DNA of 64,000 nt, taken from contig CAJNDS010002442.1 in assembly GCA_905221605.1 (NCBI GenBank), forward strand, positions 154,501 to 218,500, in the 5' to 3' direction. Source of the stretch: Symbiodinium natans. Taxonomy: Eukaryota; Sar; Dinophyceae; Suessiales; Symbiodiniaceae. Position numbers and translations under genes: made by a program. The notes below the pieces were generated by a model. The model made no database searches, was not told the origin of the DNA, and saw nothing but the letters and a program-made list of their open reading frames with translations. Shown here one piece after another: positions 1 through 22,829 of this stretch (within the stretch, counting starts at the first letter, position 1; every line of letters starts with the position of its first letter).

Positions 1-1100
1 ACACTGACAACGACTGCACGGAGCCACCAAGCCTTCACCCCAGGGTCCGTGAAGGGGCTCGGGAACCGGATCAGCTTCACGCATCCGTTGTCATCACCTG
101 TGGTGGCTGCCAAAAAAACGTTTAACAAGCATTCCAACAACTCCCAGCAGTCACCACACCTCGCACTACAGCGGAAACTCAGGAACCTGCCAAAGGCCAG
201 CAAGTCATCCAAAGGCTCCTTAGCAGCTTAGCAGATTCTGCAGCACGAGAGCTCAAACGGTGCCGCCCCTGCTGAGCCCAGATCGTTGGATTGACAGGCC
301 GAGTTGATGTCAGTCCTCAATTCATTGGCCACAATCAGGCTTGCACTGCCGTCGCCATCCTCTTCGCCTCTCTTGTCAGCTCTCTAAGTTCTGGTCCCTT
401 TTTGGGGGTCACGGTCACTGCCACTTTCTATTGGAGGCGGGGAGGGGTTCCCCAAAACCCCCACACAGAGGACCATCATGGAACTCTCCCAGCATCCCAG
501 CATCCCTTGGCTGCGAGCCCGTCGTAGCTCGGGTCGCCCCAGATGCCAATGACGTGCCATCCCAGTACCTCAGCATCTTGCATCTGTTATACGAGAAATG
601 GGTGCAATGCGATTGTCATCCTGCTGCAATCTTGTTGTATTGTTGTATTGCCATATTAACATGCCAACCTCATTTTCCCAAGGGTCGAGAACCCAGTCAG
701 CAATAAAGGAGATGCCCGGTTTCACTTAGGTGCTGGCCGATGTCCATGGCTTCTGCCACCTGCCACACTTCTGCAGTTCGGCAAGGAAACAAAATCATGC
801 GACTTGCAGTTGCGGATAGGCCTCTAACACGGCACCAGCGTTGCACATCGAAGCACAACTCTGCTCCACTTTTGTGCTAGTGGGAAGATTGCGAACAGCA
901 AGGAATCGGGAGGAATCGGGAATGGTAGAATCTTGCAACTAACAACATGCTTTGTCGGACAATACCATCTCAACACCTGACCGTGAAACTGACTCCACGC
1001 CTGGTGTCTCGGAAGATGGATGAGTGTCTTTGCGATGCTCCGTCCTGCAACCGGCCCCCCCTTCCCGAGAAACAGAAGCAGGAGGGCTCAAACGCACATT
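1..1100. other. No gene recognised
   Basis: I see no conserved protein motif, repeat array or RNA gene in this stretch. Short open frames occur on both strands but have no recognisable family features and are compatible with chance. It may be the 3' flank of the WD40-like gene that reads leftward from about 2.4 kb. Confidence 0.4.
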
Positions 1101-1149
1101 ATCCTTCGTGCTCCAGAAGAGGGTCTGGGCATCTTTGGAACTGGACATG

Positions 1150-2430
1150 ACATATTGCCTTGGGCGGCGTGACATCTTCGGCGCAGGGTCCAGAGGTCCC
1201 AGATCGCCAAATCGCAGGTACTGGTACATTGGCCTGATGCTGAGCGCGACGCGAATCTGCAGAAAACATCACCGTGGTGATGCTTGAGCTGTTGCCAGAC
1301 AGGACTCGGTGCAGAAGGACCTGGCTTACACGACAGGATGGCAGTACAGCTTGGCACGCACTCACGCGGAACGCCAAGGCATGCACCTCGGCATTGCCAT
1401 CACCCACAGCGGTCAGCTTCAACAAGTAGACCTGCATCATGGTTTCGGTGCGAAAAGACAAGCAAACTGAGGCAGCCACAAAGAAGATGGGTTCTCAAGT
1501 CTTGAACATCTATATTTCGCGTCCCCGAACCCCTTGATCTCGACTAACAAAAGTTCATGCATCCAAAGGCTGACCTCCTGGTCCCAGCACCCTGCGGCGA
1601 GCCACACGCCGCAGTTGCTGAAGCGCAGGGCGCTGATGCGCCTGAGAGGGGCCTTCACAGGCCTTGGGGTCTTGGAAAGTCTTGGGTGCTGAGGGCATGG
1701 TCAGCCAATGTGTTGCAATTGAAGAACTGGGGAGAACTGGGGCACCGGCTCACCTGCATGTGACAGCCTCTCAGCTCATCCCGGACACTTCACCAGTTCC
1801 CTCGTGCTCTTCAGTTTCGCCTCTCGCGGAAGGCAGGCTGAAGGGAGGGAAACCGCAGCACCTGCGGACGGCAGCCAAATACAGGTCAACACGAACAGGG
1901 TCAACACGAACAGCTGCCGCAACGACATCATGTCCGTCCAAGCTCCCAGGCCTCGACCATGCCTGAAGCGACACCGAAACGCAGTCACAAGAGAAGGGAC
2001 GTGACCGATCGACTGGGCAGCGCAGCCTTTGTCATGCCCAAGGGCCATAAGAGAGCCGTCCTGACTGGGGCTCTGCCGTGTTCCACATTAAACAAAGCAA
2101 AGCATCGAGGCAGGGGCCGTTGGCAAGAATGCCAGTGACCACACGGCCCATTCCGTCTTCAACACCTCCAGATGTCTGGCAAGCCACAATATAAGCCACA
2201 AGCAGTGCCCCCAGGCACCCTCACCCAGATCACCTCTTCTGCAGAAAGCCCTCTCGTCATAACTTGCTCATTTGTTGCCTCGCCTTGCCCACTGCAGGCT
2301 TCCGATCGGCGACGTTCCAGAAGCGGACATCCCCTCGCGCCGAGCCCGTGGCCTCGGAGTTGATGTTCAGTGCAGCTGGGGCTTGATTCTAATCTGTGTT
2401 CCTTTTGGGGCATCAGGTCTCCTGTACTTA
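1150..2430 (-). CDS. WD40-repeat protein, partial (several short exons)
   Basis: Several minus-strand stretches look like WD40 blades. About 2,370-2,260 encodes GDVRFWNVADRKP. About 1,638-1,550 encodes ALRFSNCGVWLAAGCWD then EVSLWMH. 1,431-1,366 encodes VYLLKLTAVGDGNAEVHALAF, bounded by a clean AG acceptor and a GTGAGT donor. About 1,320-1,260 encodes SSITTVMFSADS, and about 1,220-1,180 encodes DLAIWDLWTL. The periodic pattern of a hydrophobic strand, a turn and a terminal (F/W)W-D/N-V is typical of beta-propeller repeats, which act as protein-protein scaffolds. Neither start nor stop was found, and frames between pieces were joined only by eye, so the gene extent is approximate. Exons may continue upstream to about 4.4 kb. 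The subfamily is unknown. Confidence 0.45.
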
Positions 2431-2610
2431 AGGGCTTTGCGGACGACACGAAAACAGAGACCCCCTCCAAAAAAGTCGACAATCATATGCTTCTTAGTTC
2501 TTATCGCAAACTTTTGGGCCCCCTGCCAGGATGGCCAGTTCTGGGTGGAAGTCCAGAGCCCAGGCCTGCACGAGAAAAAAGGGCTGACAAACAAGCCACT
2601 TAAGATGGGA

Positions 2611-2706
2611 CTTGGGGTTGCTTAGGGTTGCTTAGGGTTGCCTAAGGTTGCTTAGGGTTGCTTAGGGTTGCTTAAGGTTGCTTAGGGTTGCTTAGAGTTG
2701 CTTAAG
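2611..2706. repeat. Decameric minisatellite (GGGTTGCTTA)n
   Basis: About nine tandem copies of a 10-bp unit GGGTTGCTTA, with single-base variants such as GGTTGCTTAA and GAGTTGCTTA. It lies between WD40-like exons and an unrecognised stretch. The unit resembles an expanded TTTAGGG-like motif, but I would not call it telomeric. Confidence 0.9.
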
Positions 2707-2932
2707 ATGTTTTCAAGGAATGTTGAGGGGATGCCCAGATGCCACTGAGCGGATGTCGCCTCCACGGCATGGGCCACCTGTAGCACCCGCACCAACCTCG
2801 CCAGCCCAAATTCTGCCCCGGTTGATCCTGGTTGCGTGGCGTACGGTGCTCATGCTGCAAGTGCCGAAGGCTGACATCCCGGCTGACGTCGCGTGTAGTC
2901 CACGAGCACAAGAGCCTTCGATCCAGGTAGCA

Positions 2933-3445
2933 CTATGGTGGCGTGGCGCACGGCGCCGCACGATACTTGGGGGCAGATCCTTCCGGCGCGATTGCGCAGC
3001 GCCAAGTTGCGCGCGTGATTCGCCGTTCCGAAAACAGCCAGGCACCCTCGCCTTGGCAACGAAGCACCACTTTGCCCGTTTCCCGATGCTTGCCCCTCCA
3101 TGTGCAAAGCTGCAAAAAGCTGAAGCGGATCTGAGCAGGAGGCACCGAAACAGAGTTGAGGCGAGCCGAAGACGTGCTGCAAAAGGCCTTTAGCAACTTT
3201 AGCACACGGCTGGAAAGCAGCGTCTTGCTGCAACCTTCACTCAGGCACCACTTTGCCTGAACATCGGGTCCTCGTAGCTGAGGGAAGCGGATCGCTTCCT
3301 GACCCGACTTCTCAGACTCGGCAGACTCCACGAACGGAAGCCCGCAACAAAGCTCCAGAGTAAAGTGGAAGGATGGCAAAATGGATGCTTCATGGCTCCT
3401 CGAGCTCAAGGCCCTGAGAACCTTCAAAAACAGGAGAATGCTCAC
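2933..3445 (-). CDS. Unrecognised 170-codon open frame
   Basis: An uninterrupted minus-strand frame without a recognisable domain. It starts with a hydrophobic, Leu-rich segment and continues Ser/Cys/Arg-rich. It lies on the same strand as, and upstream of, the WD40-like exons, so part of it could be an exon or intron of that gene. Recognised exons in this window are far shorter (20-95 nt), so a 0.5 kb exon would be unusual. I assign no function. Confidence 0.15.
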   Translation of the reverse strand: MSILLFLKVLRALSSRSHEASILPSFHFTLELCCGLPFVESAESEKSGQEAIRFPQLRGPDVQAKWCLSEGCSKTLLSSRVLKLLKAFCSTSSARLNSVSVPPAQIRFSFLQLCTWRGKHRETGKVVLRCQGEGAWLFSERRITRATWRCAIAPEGSAPKYRAAPCATPP

Positions 3446-3534
3446 AATTGCTCACACTGTTTGCCGCCTCTGGGCTCGAGGTGTGTGGGGCTGTAGCCTT
3501 ACCATAACTGCTTGGCCAGCGTGGCTATCGCCTA

Positions 3535-4068
3535 ATGCGCCAGCCTAACTTAGGTCAAGTGCCCTTGCGGCTGGGCCTTCGGTATTGGAACTATCCGGAT
3601 TCGGCTGTCAATATTCCTTCTTCCAAGAACGGCGGATGCTTAAAAAATTTCATGGTGCCGCCTTATGACGAAAAGGATAACGAAGGTCTGGAACGATGGC
3701 TTTGGCAAGTACAGAAGTATAGTACTAATTTTGTACCCTATATTACCCTATGCAAAAACCTCGCAAAACACACTAGCGCCTTCATTTTCAGACGCGTCGT
3801 CTTCGGAACTACTGGAGCTGATGTTTCGCAAGCAAACATCAGCATCCTCAGCTCATACCATGTCAGCTTTGGAAAGGGATACCTAGCGCCACACTGGCGC
3901 TATCCTGGCGCCTACATGGGGGAGAGCCTATATACGCATGGTGCCGCCCTGTGGCGAAGACATAAACCAGCAAGAGCAGAACTTCATATCGCACTTCCAT
4001 CATTTTTTGACACACATGGTATTTTGACGTCCGCCCGGATAGCATCGGGCGTTCGTGATTTGACTTAA
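3535..4068 (+). CDS. Unrecognised 177-codon plus-strand open frame
   Basis: The frame runs from ATG at 3,535 to a stop at 4,068, in DNA visibly richer in A/T than its surroundings. The product contains many Tyr, His and Trp residues and no motif I recognise. It is one of the few long plus-strand frames not generated by a simple repeat. It overlaps no minus-strand exon I could define, although a WD40-like piece lies just beyond its 3' end. It could be a remnant of a mobile element or chance. Confidence 0.2.
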   Translation: MRQPNLGQVPLRLGLRYWNYPDSAVNIPSSKNGGCLKNFMVPPYDEKDNEGLERWLWQVQKYSTNFVPYITLCKNLAKHTSAFIFRRVVFGTTGADVSQANISILSSYHVSFGKGYLAPHWRYPGAYMGESLYTHGAALWRRHKPARAELHIALPSFFDTHGILTSARIASGVRDLT

Positions 4069-4449
4069 CCTTCTGCTCGAGTGAGTAGGGCACCGACCAA
4101 TGAAGATTGTTCCATCAAGACCTCCGGCTATCCAGCGCCCATCTGGAAGTTTGGCCACCTGGTTACCCACCAGCGTGCACAATCGCAGGATCTGTGCGTC
4201 CCAGGGTACCATATGAGCAAGAACCGACAACTGTGTCTGTATGCTCCTGGCGCAACCCAAAGTGGCAGCACCTTGCTGCGGCTGAGCCGGTGGAGCCTCT
4301 GCGTCAGCGGTTTTTGACAATTTCGCAAGGCTCGGGCTAGGTTTGCAACAGTCCAGGCCGTGGGCAAGCTGTCTTGAAGCCATAGCGCTGTGTCTCATGG
4401 CTAAGTAGATGTGGCCACTGTCTCCAACCTCGGGTATGTCGAACTCCAT
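4000..4449 (-). CDS. Open frame containing a WD40-like blade
   Basis: A 149-codon minus-strand frame whose segment near 4,165-4,095 encodes VAKLPDGRWIAGGLDGTIFI. This is the shape of a WD40 strand pair (a [LV]-P-DGR-[WFY]-[IL]-A-[GS]-G-x-DG-[TR] pattern). It could be an upstream exon of the WD40-like gene at 1.15-2.43 kb. The rest of the frame (Ala/Gln-rich) is probably intron. Splice borders were not resolved. Confidence 0.3.
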   Translation of the reverse strand: MEFDIPEVGDSGHIYLAMRHSAMASRQLAHGLDCCKPSPSLAKLSKTADAEAPPAQPQQGAATLGCARSIQTQLSVLAHMVPWDAQILRLCTLVGNQVAKLPDGRWIAGGLDGTIFIGRCPTHSSRRLSQITNARCYPGGRQNTMCVKK

Positions 4450-4469
4450 GCTTGAGCTAGTCCACAGCT

Positions 4470-7400
4470 AGTTCACATGCCATGCTCTGTTGATCCCCAC
4501 CATCCAAGCCGAGCCGTCTTCTCCTCGCCATGCCCAGTCAGTGGGATTCCTGCCAAGAACCCTGACCCTCCAAACTCTAGACCAGCCATCTCCTTTGCAA
4601 AGGTCCTTGCAGCCACACACTTGCCGTAGGTACCCTTTTTCTGTGTGACCTGGGAGGAGAGCGAAGCAGCAGCTGTGTGAAGCAAGACGGTCCAAGTGAG
4701 GAGTCAGCAAGGGATTCAGGGCGAGCAGCAGCATCCCATCAATTGCAAAATCAGCGTGAGACTGTTGCTGAAAGGGAGTGTTGCTGAAGACAGCTTTAAA
4801 AGGAATAAGCACGATTCCCGGCAGTGCGCACGCAAACGAGCTATGAAGAAAAAACGCAGCTTCAACACTTGCCCAATCTTACCCACCGTAGTTGCTCCCA
4901 GGGCGCCGCACAATACACCAGCAGACATAAACCCCACGCCACAGAATAAACTAGTATGTGGTTCTCCTCATTCAGGGATCACTGAAGCTGCTCCGCCCGC
5001 ATCGGCCACGCCGATGTGAGTGTACCCACGACTCAACTTAGCCAAATCACGACCGGGGCAGCGCCCGTCTGCTTTGGGAAATCGACGGTCCAGCTTTTGA
5101 AGTGACCGTCACCAACCTCGGATTCGGGACTTCGGGGCATCGAGTTCGAATGCAAGATGCACTTGTAAAGACTTGCACGCAGAATAAGCTCTCCGGGAAT
5201 CTTGCCGTGCAGAATGCCATCTGCCCCGGAGATGGATCTGGCTCGAGGAGGTATGCTGCAGTGATCAGCCTGGGACCAGAACGTTTATCATCCCGACAAG
5301 ACTCTTAACTCTTAGGAAGCGAATTCGCAACAACTCTTGGCAAAGTCGTGGCTTGGCGGCCAGCTGCCGCCCAGCGGAGCCAGAGCAAACCGGAGTCGAC
5401 ATGTTACTGTTGGAGGAACCCTTCCTGACCTGCATCAGACAGGCGATTGTAACAGGCTGCAGGTATCCGCAAGACTCCTCAAGTGCAAAACCTAGCTTGT
5501 GTGCCCGCATCGCAACAGAGCTGCTGCACGAGAGAAGTCCGCTCGCCAGATGAAGAAGCACTTTGCCTCATCCCGGACTCATCCCGACATGCGGCGGTTC
5601 TGTCGACCCGGACCTCCGAGCCTCGTCCGACGTGAAGGTCACCGCTGTTTGGCCATCTGAGCCTAGGAACTTGCACGTAGCCAACGGCGGATTCGGCAAG
5701 ACGCAAGCCCCTGAGAATTCCGTGAAAGCTCCTTGCTGAGAGCAACAGCGCTAATCGATCGCGAGTCTCCGGGATGCGACCTAAACTAGAGGAGGCATCG
5801 AAGTGCACCAAAGTGCATCGAAGTGCCATCTGACGCTTTGACTGACTGGGGCTCCAACAAGTTGCAGTAACTGCTCACATTGTCAGGGCTCCAAACGCAA
5901 GCTTTGGGGCCGCCGGCACCCTGCGAACAACTTCGAACCGCCAAAAATGACACAGAAAATGACACAATCTGTCCTAGTGCAGGTCATATTATGGCCGTTC
6001 ACGGCCATTCATGGCGGCTGCCTTCACATCCGTCTGCCCAGAGATGCACAAGCGCTTGGCTTCGTTCCAGGCCTTCGGAAGGCAAACATCGGCAGACACT
6101 GTTTCCTAGGGCGACGTGCAGCTATTGACCGGAGATTGTTAGACCGGGCTGCTGCATTGCAAAGCGAGGCACCAAACATAGCACGTCATTGGTGTGGCCC
6201 TCAAAGAACCGCTGCTCGTTTGACTTGACATCCAGCAGAATGACCTCGCCAGGCGTCAGCACTCAACATGCTTGCCTCCACATGCGCTTGGTGGCTTAGT
6301 GGCTTAGCACTTCTTCAAGCAAACGATCCACTGGAGCCATCCCTGAGGGAGTTGTTGAGCCCCCGACAAGGTTTGCCAACGGGTACACCTCAGAGTCTGG
6401 GCAACTATGCAGAAAGCAATGGGTGCTAAGGCAGATCTGCGCTTGCTCGTGTAAGGCCAGCTCTAACTCAGTTTCTGAGATGAAGTGTAGTGAGTTGCGA
6501 CCTAGGCAATGTCGCTTTCAGCTGCATACAGCCGGTGCCTGTTCTGCCCGAAACTCGCACGTCGCAATGCAACGGAAGCATAGGAAATTAAAACCATACT
6601 CATCAACAGAATAAAGTACACGCAACAGCTTGAATGGCTTGGCGAACCCAAATACACCCAAATGAGCTTTGGCCAGGACAGTTTCCGTTGTATCCGTACA
6701 CCTGTGCTCAAGCGCCACTCTCTCCTACTCGTGTGCTTGGACTTGGCTCAGAATCGCGCATAGTCTCGTTGCAGTGACCAACTTGGTGCCCTTGGCAACA
6801 TGCAAGCAGGCGAAAAGAGATCTGCTGCGGCAATGAGCATCTCATCGACTGTGGCGCTTGCATTGCAGCATCTTTCCTTTGACGCCAATCGGATGGCGGG
6901 AAGACCTCATGTGTCAGCATTCACATTAGGGGTCAACATGTTCATCCCCGCTTACTGTCACATGGCACAAGATCCTGGCAAGTGAGCGCTGCCGCCCAAA
7001 CCGAACTCGCATTCCGCCACCATCCTCCACAAAGAAGGACAAAACAGAAGCAGCCACAACAACGAAAGCAAACTCAGCGACATGCTAGCACAAGGGAGTC
7101 TCCTCGACCTGGACAGCATTGGACCTCAGAAGCCCCATTTTCCGTTTCTTTTCTTCTATAGAACCCCTCATGGGCCTGTGCGCCCCGCGGCTTGGGAGGG
7201 TACTTGGCAGAACATGCCGTGGTTTGCCTTTGAGAAAGAAAGTCTCTTAAGTGATCTGCAGGAAGTCATCAGCACTGGCTGCACAGGCTTCGGGTATCTT
7301 CGGGTCAAAGGGTGTGTGCGAAAGATTGCGGCCCATGGCTACTGCGCCTGGAGCGACGAGGACCTGCAGACGTAGAGCGCCCTAACCTTTGCGGCACAGA

Positions 7401-9540
7401 ACAACGCAGCAACTGCATTGAACTACACCTTCCAGGTTGCGGCACGCTGATGAGACAACTAAGGTCGGCATAGGTGTGTATCTGCAAGTTCTGCAAGGAT
7501 CTTGAAAAACCGCTAAGGGGATCTTTAAGGCTGCTGCATTCTTTGCCATGGGCCTCAGCCGCGAGCCGCTGCATCAGCCGAGTAGCAGCGTAGCAAATGA
7601 TATGAAGCAGTGAAGCTGCTTCTGGCTTGGTATGGCGTTGTTGTGGTGGCTCCGGGGCATGTTAAGAGTAGTTGTTTGGAAATGTGAGTTCCCACTGCCG
7701 CAAGTTTCTTGAGCCACTGAGTAGCTCCAGTCGCGGCCACCCACGGTCAAGCAATGTCAAGAATCTTGAACAAGTGTTCTGTCCATCACAGGTGCCACGC
7801 CTCCAAGCAGAGTACCTGCAGCAAGCTCACATGCTGCTCGACCCCACCATCTGGGCTCCAACCAGCATGCCAGCACAAACTGAAACAGATGCTGTCATCG
7901 CAGGATGCCGTCCAAAGAAAGCTGCAGAGTCTGGTATTCCTTGCATTGAATCGCGGAAACGCTTGTCAGGCGCACCTGTCAGTAGACCCAGGCCCAACAT
8001 GGCACAGGGTCCGAAGTGTTTCTGCTAAGAAACTCCGCTGAGGATCCTCTTATAGACTCATCGCTCACTTATGCAGAAGAGCCAGACGAGCCGTGCTCAA
8101 GTGCTTCTCACGAGGCTAGTCATGTTGACGGCAGGTCGCTTCTGCGCATGCCGCATGCACATAAGCCCAGCGAAGCAGCGAGCAGCACCGTAGCATCACC
8201 TTCTCTCAGGGGCTTAGAGTTTGTACAGTCCAGCTGTCAGGTTTCCTTTTGCTATGTGGCATGTCGGTGATCGTGCAACCCTGACTCGCGGGTGCCGCGT
8301 AGCAGATGCAGCTACTAGTACAAAAGTGCAATGGAATGGCCTTTGGGTTGCCCAGGGCCTGGCAGAGACTCGGAGACTCTCAAAGCTCTGGCCCTGGCAT
8401 CATGCTACCCCGAACTAGCCCATGTTACTGTCGCTACATCACCGCAATATTGAGACCGCATGCGCAGCTCTCCACCTTTTTGTTGCGATGAGATTGCGGC
8501 ACAACTTCTGCGGACCGGGACCAGGATTCAGCAGCACACGAGCCCTCACTTTAGTAGCTCCGTAGAATCTTATGGGCTCTGCTGTGTTTTTTTGCTGCGC
8601 AAGTCGCAATGCACTTGAGCATGCCTGGATTGCCCTGTGATGCTGAATCCACACGCTTTCACATGACATTGCTGGGTTTGGCGGCCCGGCATGATCCCTT
8701 CCCGCCTGCAAGCCTCGTGACAACAACAGCTTTTTCGCCAACCTAAGCCCTTGACAAGGTAGTGGTAGGGGGGTGGGAAAGGATCTGCCCAGGCAGTGCA
8801 GTGGTAGCTGCTGCCTGGAAATGTCTGGCAGGTTTTACCAGACACCGAAGACAGCAAGAGCTCGTCAGAGCTTTGCAGCCGTGTGCCAGACTGCAGCAGC
8901 TATCATGCTCCTGTGCCGTCTGACATGCGGTCATCTGATGCCATGGCTCCAAAGCGCTGTTCGCTGCTGCGCAAATTAAGGGCGTCATGCCTAGATCTCC
9001 GCTATCTGTGGAGCAACTCGATTGTTCGCAACAAGCCTTCCCCATCTTACGAGTACCCAAACACCGTGCAGACTCGCAACTTTGCAACGGATCATATGTG
9101 CAGCTGACCAGCCCATACGAATAATTTGTATAAAAGTACCCATGCACTCAACATGCACGGCTGGGACATCCGGCTCTGCTCAGGGGGAATCAAGGGGAAG
9201 AAGGAAGCAGCCGATTCCCATCGACTCTCTCGACACCGCTTTCTGCTCGAAGCTCTTCCGGCATCCACCGCCCTTCCTTCCCCCCGAGCAGCAGCTTCCG
9301 GTCGAGCGCAAGAAGTGATAAGTGATGCAGAAACCTCCACTATCCTGCACTAGTTGGTGCATATGTCTGGACCAGAATCGCTCCACTATCAAGTCATCTC
9401 AATGCTTGCGAGCTTGCCGACCATTGAATCGGCCAGGTGAAATCTAGCAAAGAGCCTTCGAAGGCTATCATTATCTCGATACCTCTTGAGTCTTCAAAAG
9501 GTGAGCAGTCCAAAAGGTAGGTCCATGTGGGAACAATTTT
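4470..9540. other. 5 kb stretch without a recognised gene
   Basis: Many short open frames on both strands, none with a family motif I can name. Coding-like minus-strand pieces include about 5,700-5,580 (FLGSDGQTAVTFTSDEA), about 6,720-6,520 (ending LLRVLYSVDEYGFNF, faintly TLD-domain-like) and 9,147-8,743 (134 codons, Cys-rich). Since real exons in this window are only 20-95 nt, conserved genes could be hidden here. I see no RNA gene or tandem array. Confidence 0.35.
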
Positions 9541-9552
9541 CAACATCTGCAG

Positions 9553-9635
9553 CATGACCCTAAACCTTAAACATCCCTAAACCCACCCCAAGCCCTACAT
9601 CCTAAACCTTACACACTCTTAAACACTCCAAAACT
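9553..9635. repeat. Degenerate telomere-like tract (CCCTAAA-related)
   Basis: Loose copies of CCCTAAACC, CCTAAACCTTA and CTTAAACAC. It is too diverged for a live telomere array and is best read as a decayed interstitial telomeric repeat. It lies about 0.65 kb beyond the stop codon of the PP1 gene. Confidence 0.5.
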
Positions 9636-9865
9636 TTCGGCTACCGGGGGAGGATCCATGATTTTTTCCTAGGACTGCCGAAGGTGGCTCCAGCTGACCT
9701 CACTTTGACAGCCCCCTGCAACCTGGAGGCAAAAAGGAGTTAGGAATTAGGGTTGACGGCTTACAGCTTAGGGGCTTGATGGTATCAAGCGTTGGGAGGT
9801 TTAGGCATTTCTGCGCTGTGCACAGGTTTGGGGTTTGGGCGTTTAAAGTACACGCTGGAATCCTC

Positions 9866-9918
9866 ACCGAGTGGCTCTCTCTCTCTCTCTCTCTCTCTCC
9901 TGCACGCACACCGAGTGG

Positions 9919-9949
<31 letters not shown>

Positions 9950-9951
9950 CA
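9866..9951. repeat. (CT)n and (TA)n microsatellites with duplicated flank
   Basis: Two (CT)n runs, each preceded by the same short flank ACCGAGTGGCT (near 9,867 and 9,909), followed by (TA)n. The repeated flank indicates a local tandem duplication of the unit. Confidence 0.9.
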
Positions 9952-10210
9952 TATTATGTGCGTGTGCTATAATCATAATGATGATAACAACAAGAAGAAT
10001 AATAACAATATTGTATATACATACGTAGAACCTTTATGCTGTGTGGCCATTTGGCTTGGTTTGCATTTTTTCAAAACCATTAAAGCTCATCGATCAAAAT
10101 TGCCCAGCAGGGGGAAATCCATTCATCAAGTTGGGGAGGAGGGGCTATTAAAGACAGAAAGCGAACTTTTTGCAGTGCTCCACTTGTTGCACAGTTCCAG
10201 GCCTTTGGGC

Positions 10211-10212
<2 letters not shown>

Positions 10213-10241
<29 letters not shown>
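10213..10241. repeat. (CA)n microsatellite
   Basis: About 14 CA dinucleotides, just downstream of the PP1 stop codon (10,284) in the sense of that gene. Confidence 0.95.
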
Positions 10242-10283
10242 CTGCCGTCCTCTGCCCGAACTGTAACGCAACAAGCCCGCCTG

Positions 10284-21198
<10,915 letters not shown>

Positions 21199-21199
21199 G

Positions 21200-22425
21200 C
21201 GTGGGCGATCAGATATCTGCAGTTTCTTGAATAAGGTTGAACGTCTTGTTGGCTAGCTGCTACTGCACTCTTCGCCAGCCAAGCCCACGCCCCTGTGAAG
21301 CTCAAAGCCTCCATGGTGTGCCGGCAGCACGCGCTGTGCCACAGCAGGCCTGCGATGCTGTCACACCCAGTGGGGGCGTCGGAGCATATTTGTTTGCCAT
21401 TAAGGAATCCGGAATCCTAAAGGCACAAGTCTTTGAAAAGGGCTCCAAGCCCTGGGCAGTGCCAGCGGCATCAACGCCAAAGCCGCATGCCAGCATGCCA
21501 GCTACCTTTCCTTGCTATAGACGCTGCGGTGAGGGAATGCGGGGATGTGAAGGGTGGTGGGTTGGCACATATAGCCATACTTCGCTGAACCGCAGGTCTG
21601 TCCCGCAATTCCGACCTGCGCAATGCACTTTTTCCGTGCAACATCCGATGCGCCACTCCCTGATGGTTCACGCAATCATGACCTCGCATTGGACCGTTAT
21701 TTGCACGTACCCACTGCACACATTGCCAAACTCGCAGCAGGTGTCCATGAGACCATTCCAGGCTCAGCGTTGCACTCGTCCGCACCACTTTGGGTACAAG
21801 GTTTCGCCGCCTCCTTGCCAGTTGCAATTGGAATGGAGCTCTTCTTTTGCAGGAGCAGTAGTCTGTCTGCCTTGCCGGATGCCGCGCCGGTGCCACCTGC
21901 CCACCAGATCACACTTCTCCAGTCTAAGTGCCTAACCCAAAGGGGTGGATCTGTGTCACCACGAAGGAACCAGGATCCAGGCCAGTTGCAGCGCTCGACT
22001 CCCCGCTTGGACCTCAATGTCCAACAAGCTACATGTCGGGGGCCCTTAACAATGTCAGCACGGGATGTCGTTGCCTGTGCACCGCCAGGCAACTTTGCAC
22101 GAGCTTCTGGGGTCAAAAAGCAGATGCGCAGTCCGAGCGTGCCAATTTGCCCCAAACTGAACCACGCGCAGCAAACCCTGAAGCCCAAAATTTCTTATGC
22201 ACCGACCACCCGTTGACCCGGGCTCGGCCGAGCTTGCTGAGATCCCTGGTAGTTCAGGGTTCAGAGTTTAGAGGTCACCAATCGGTGTACCAATCTGTGT
22301 GTGTGTGCCTTCTAGACCTCACAAACCCTACCAATTCCAAAAACTCACACACTAGCCCAATTCCAAATCCAACACCAAAAGCAACACACACCCCAAATGA
22401 AAAAGAAACAGATTCCGCTTCCATC
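21200..22425. other. No gene recognised upstream of PP1
   Basis: Several overlapping open frames of 140-230 codons occur on both strands, but their peptides carry no family motif and they overlap one another. This region should hold the promoter or trans-splice site of the PP1 gene. I found no convincing spliced-leader relic, TATA-like element or downstream TTTT box. Confidence 0.4.
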
Positions 22426-22429
22426 CCCC

Positions 22430-22535
22430 AAACCCCCCCCCCCTTCCCTTGCCTTCCCCTTCCCCCCCCCCCCCCTCCACCCCCCTCCCCCTCTCCTCCC
22501 CTCCCCTTGCCCCTTCCCCCCCCGCTCCCACCCGT
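22430..22535. repeat. C/T homopurine-homopyrimidine tract
   Basis: Long runs of C and CCCT/CCTT on the plus strand, with almost no purines over about 100 bp. Such tracts can form triplex or i-motif structures. It lies in an intergenic stretch. Confidence 0.9.
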
Positions 22536-22744
22536 CTCCATAGATGCATCTGCATCTTTTTCTTTTCAGGTAGTTAACCGCCAAGCATAAGCATGTCTGG
22601 AGAGCAGGCCCAAGCATGTCGTGTAGGCAGGCCTGGTTAGCACCGCAGGGTCGGGCATTAAACGAGGAAAGAAGGATCCGGGCCGGTTGCACCGGTTGCA
22701 CCGCTCGCCTCCCCGCCGGGGCCTCAAACTTCGAGAAGTTTTCT

Positions 22745-22825
22745 CATACTCATAATAACAATATTAGTAATAATATTAAGAATAATATTAATAAAAAAAA
22801 TAATAATTTTAAAATAGTAATATTA
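22745..22825. repeat. AT-rich (AATATT/AATAAT)n tract
   Basis: Runs of AATAATATTAAGAATAAT-like units. It belongs to the same sequence class as the larger tracts at 24.5, 26.0 and 57.5 kb. Confidence 0.8.
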
Positions 22826-22829
22826 AGGC

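Noticed and set aside
1776-2048. Signal-peptide-like ORF (MMSLRQLFVLTLFVLTCIWLP) on the minus strand
   Set aside because: The hydrophobic run comes from a short imperfect direct repeat (GGTCAACACGAACA) in the plus strand, and no protein-like sequence follows.
5100-5180. tRNA-like T-loop (GAGTTCGAATGC) near 5,142
   Set aside because: The flanks do not form a 5-bp T-stem or a 7-bp acceptor stem, and no anticodon arm is visible.
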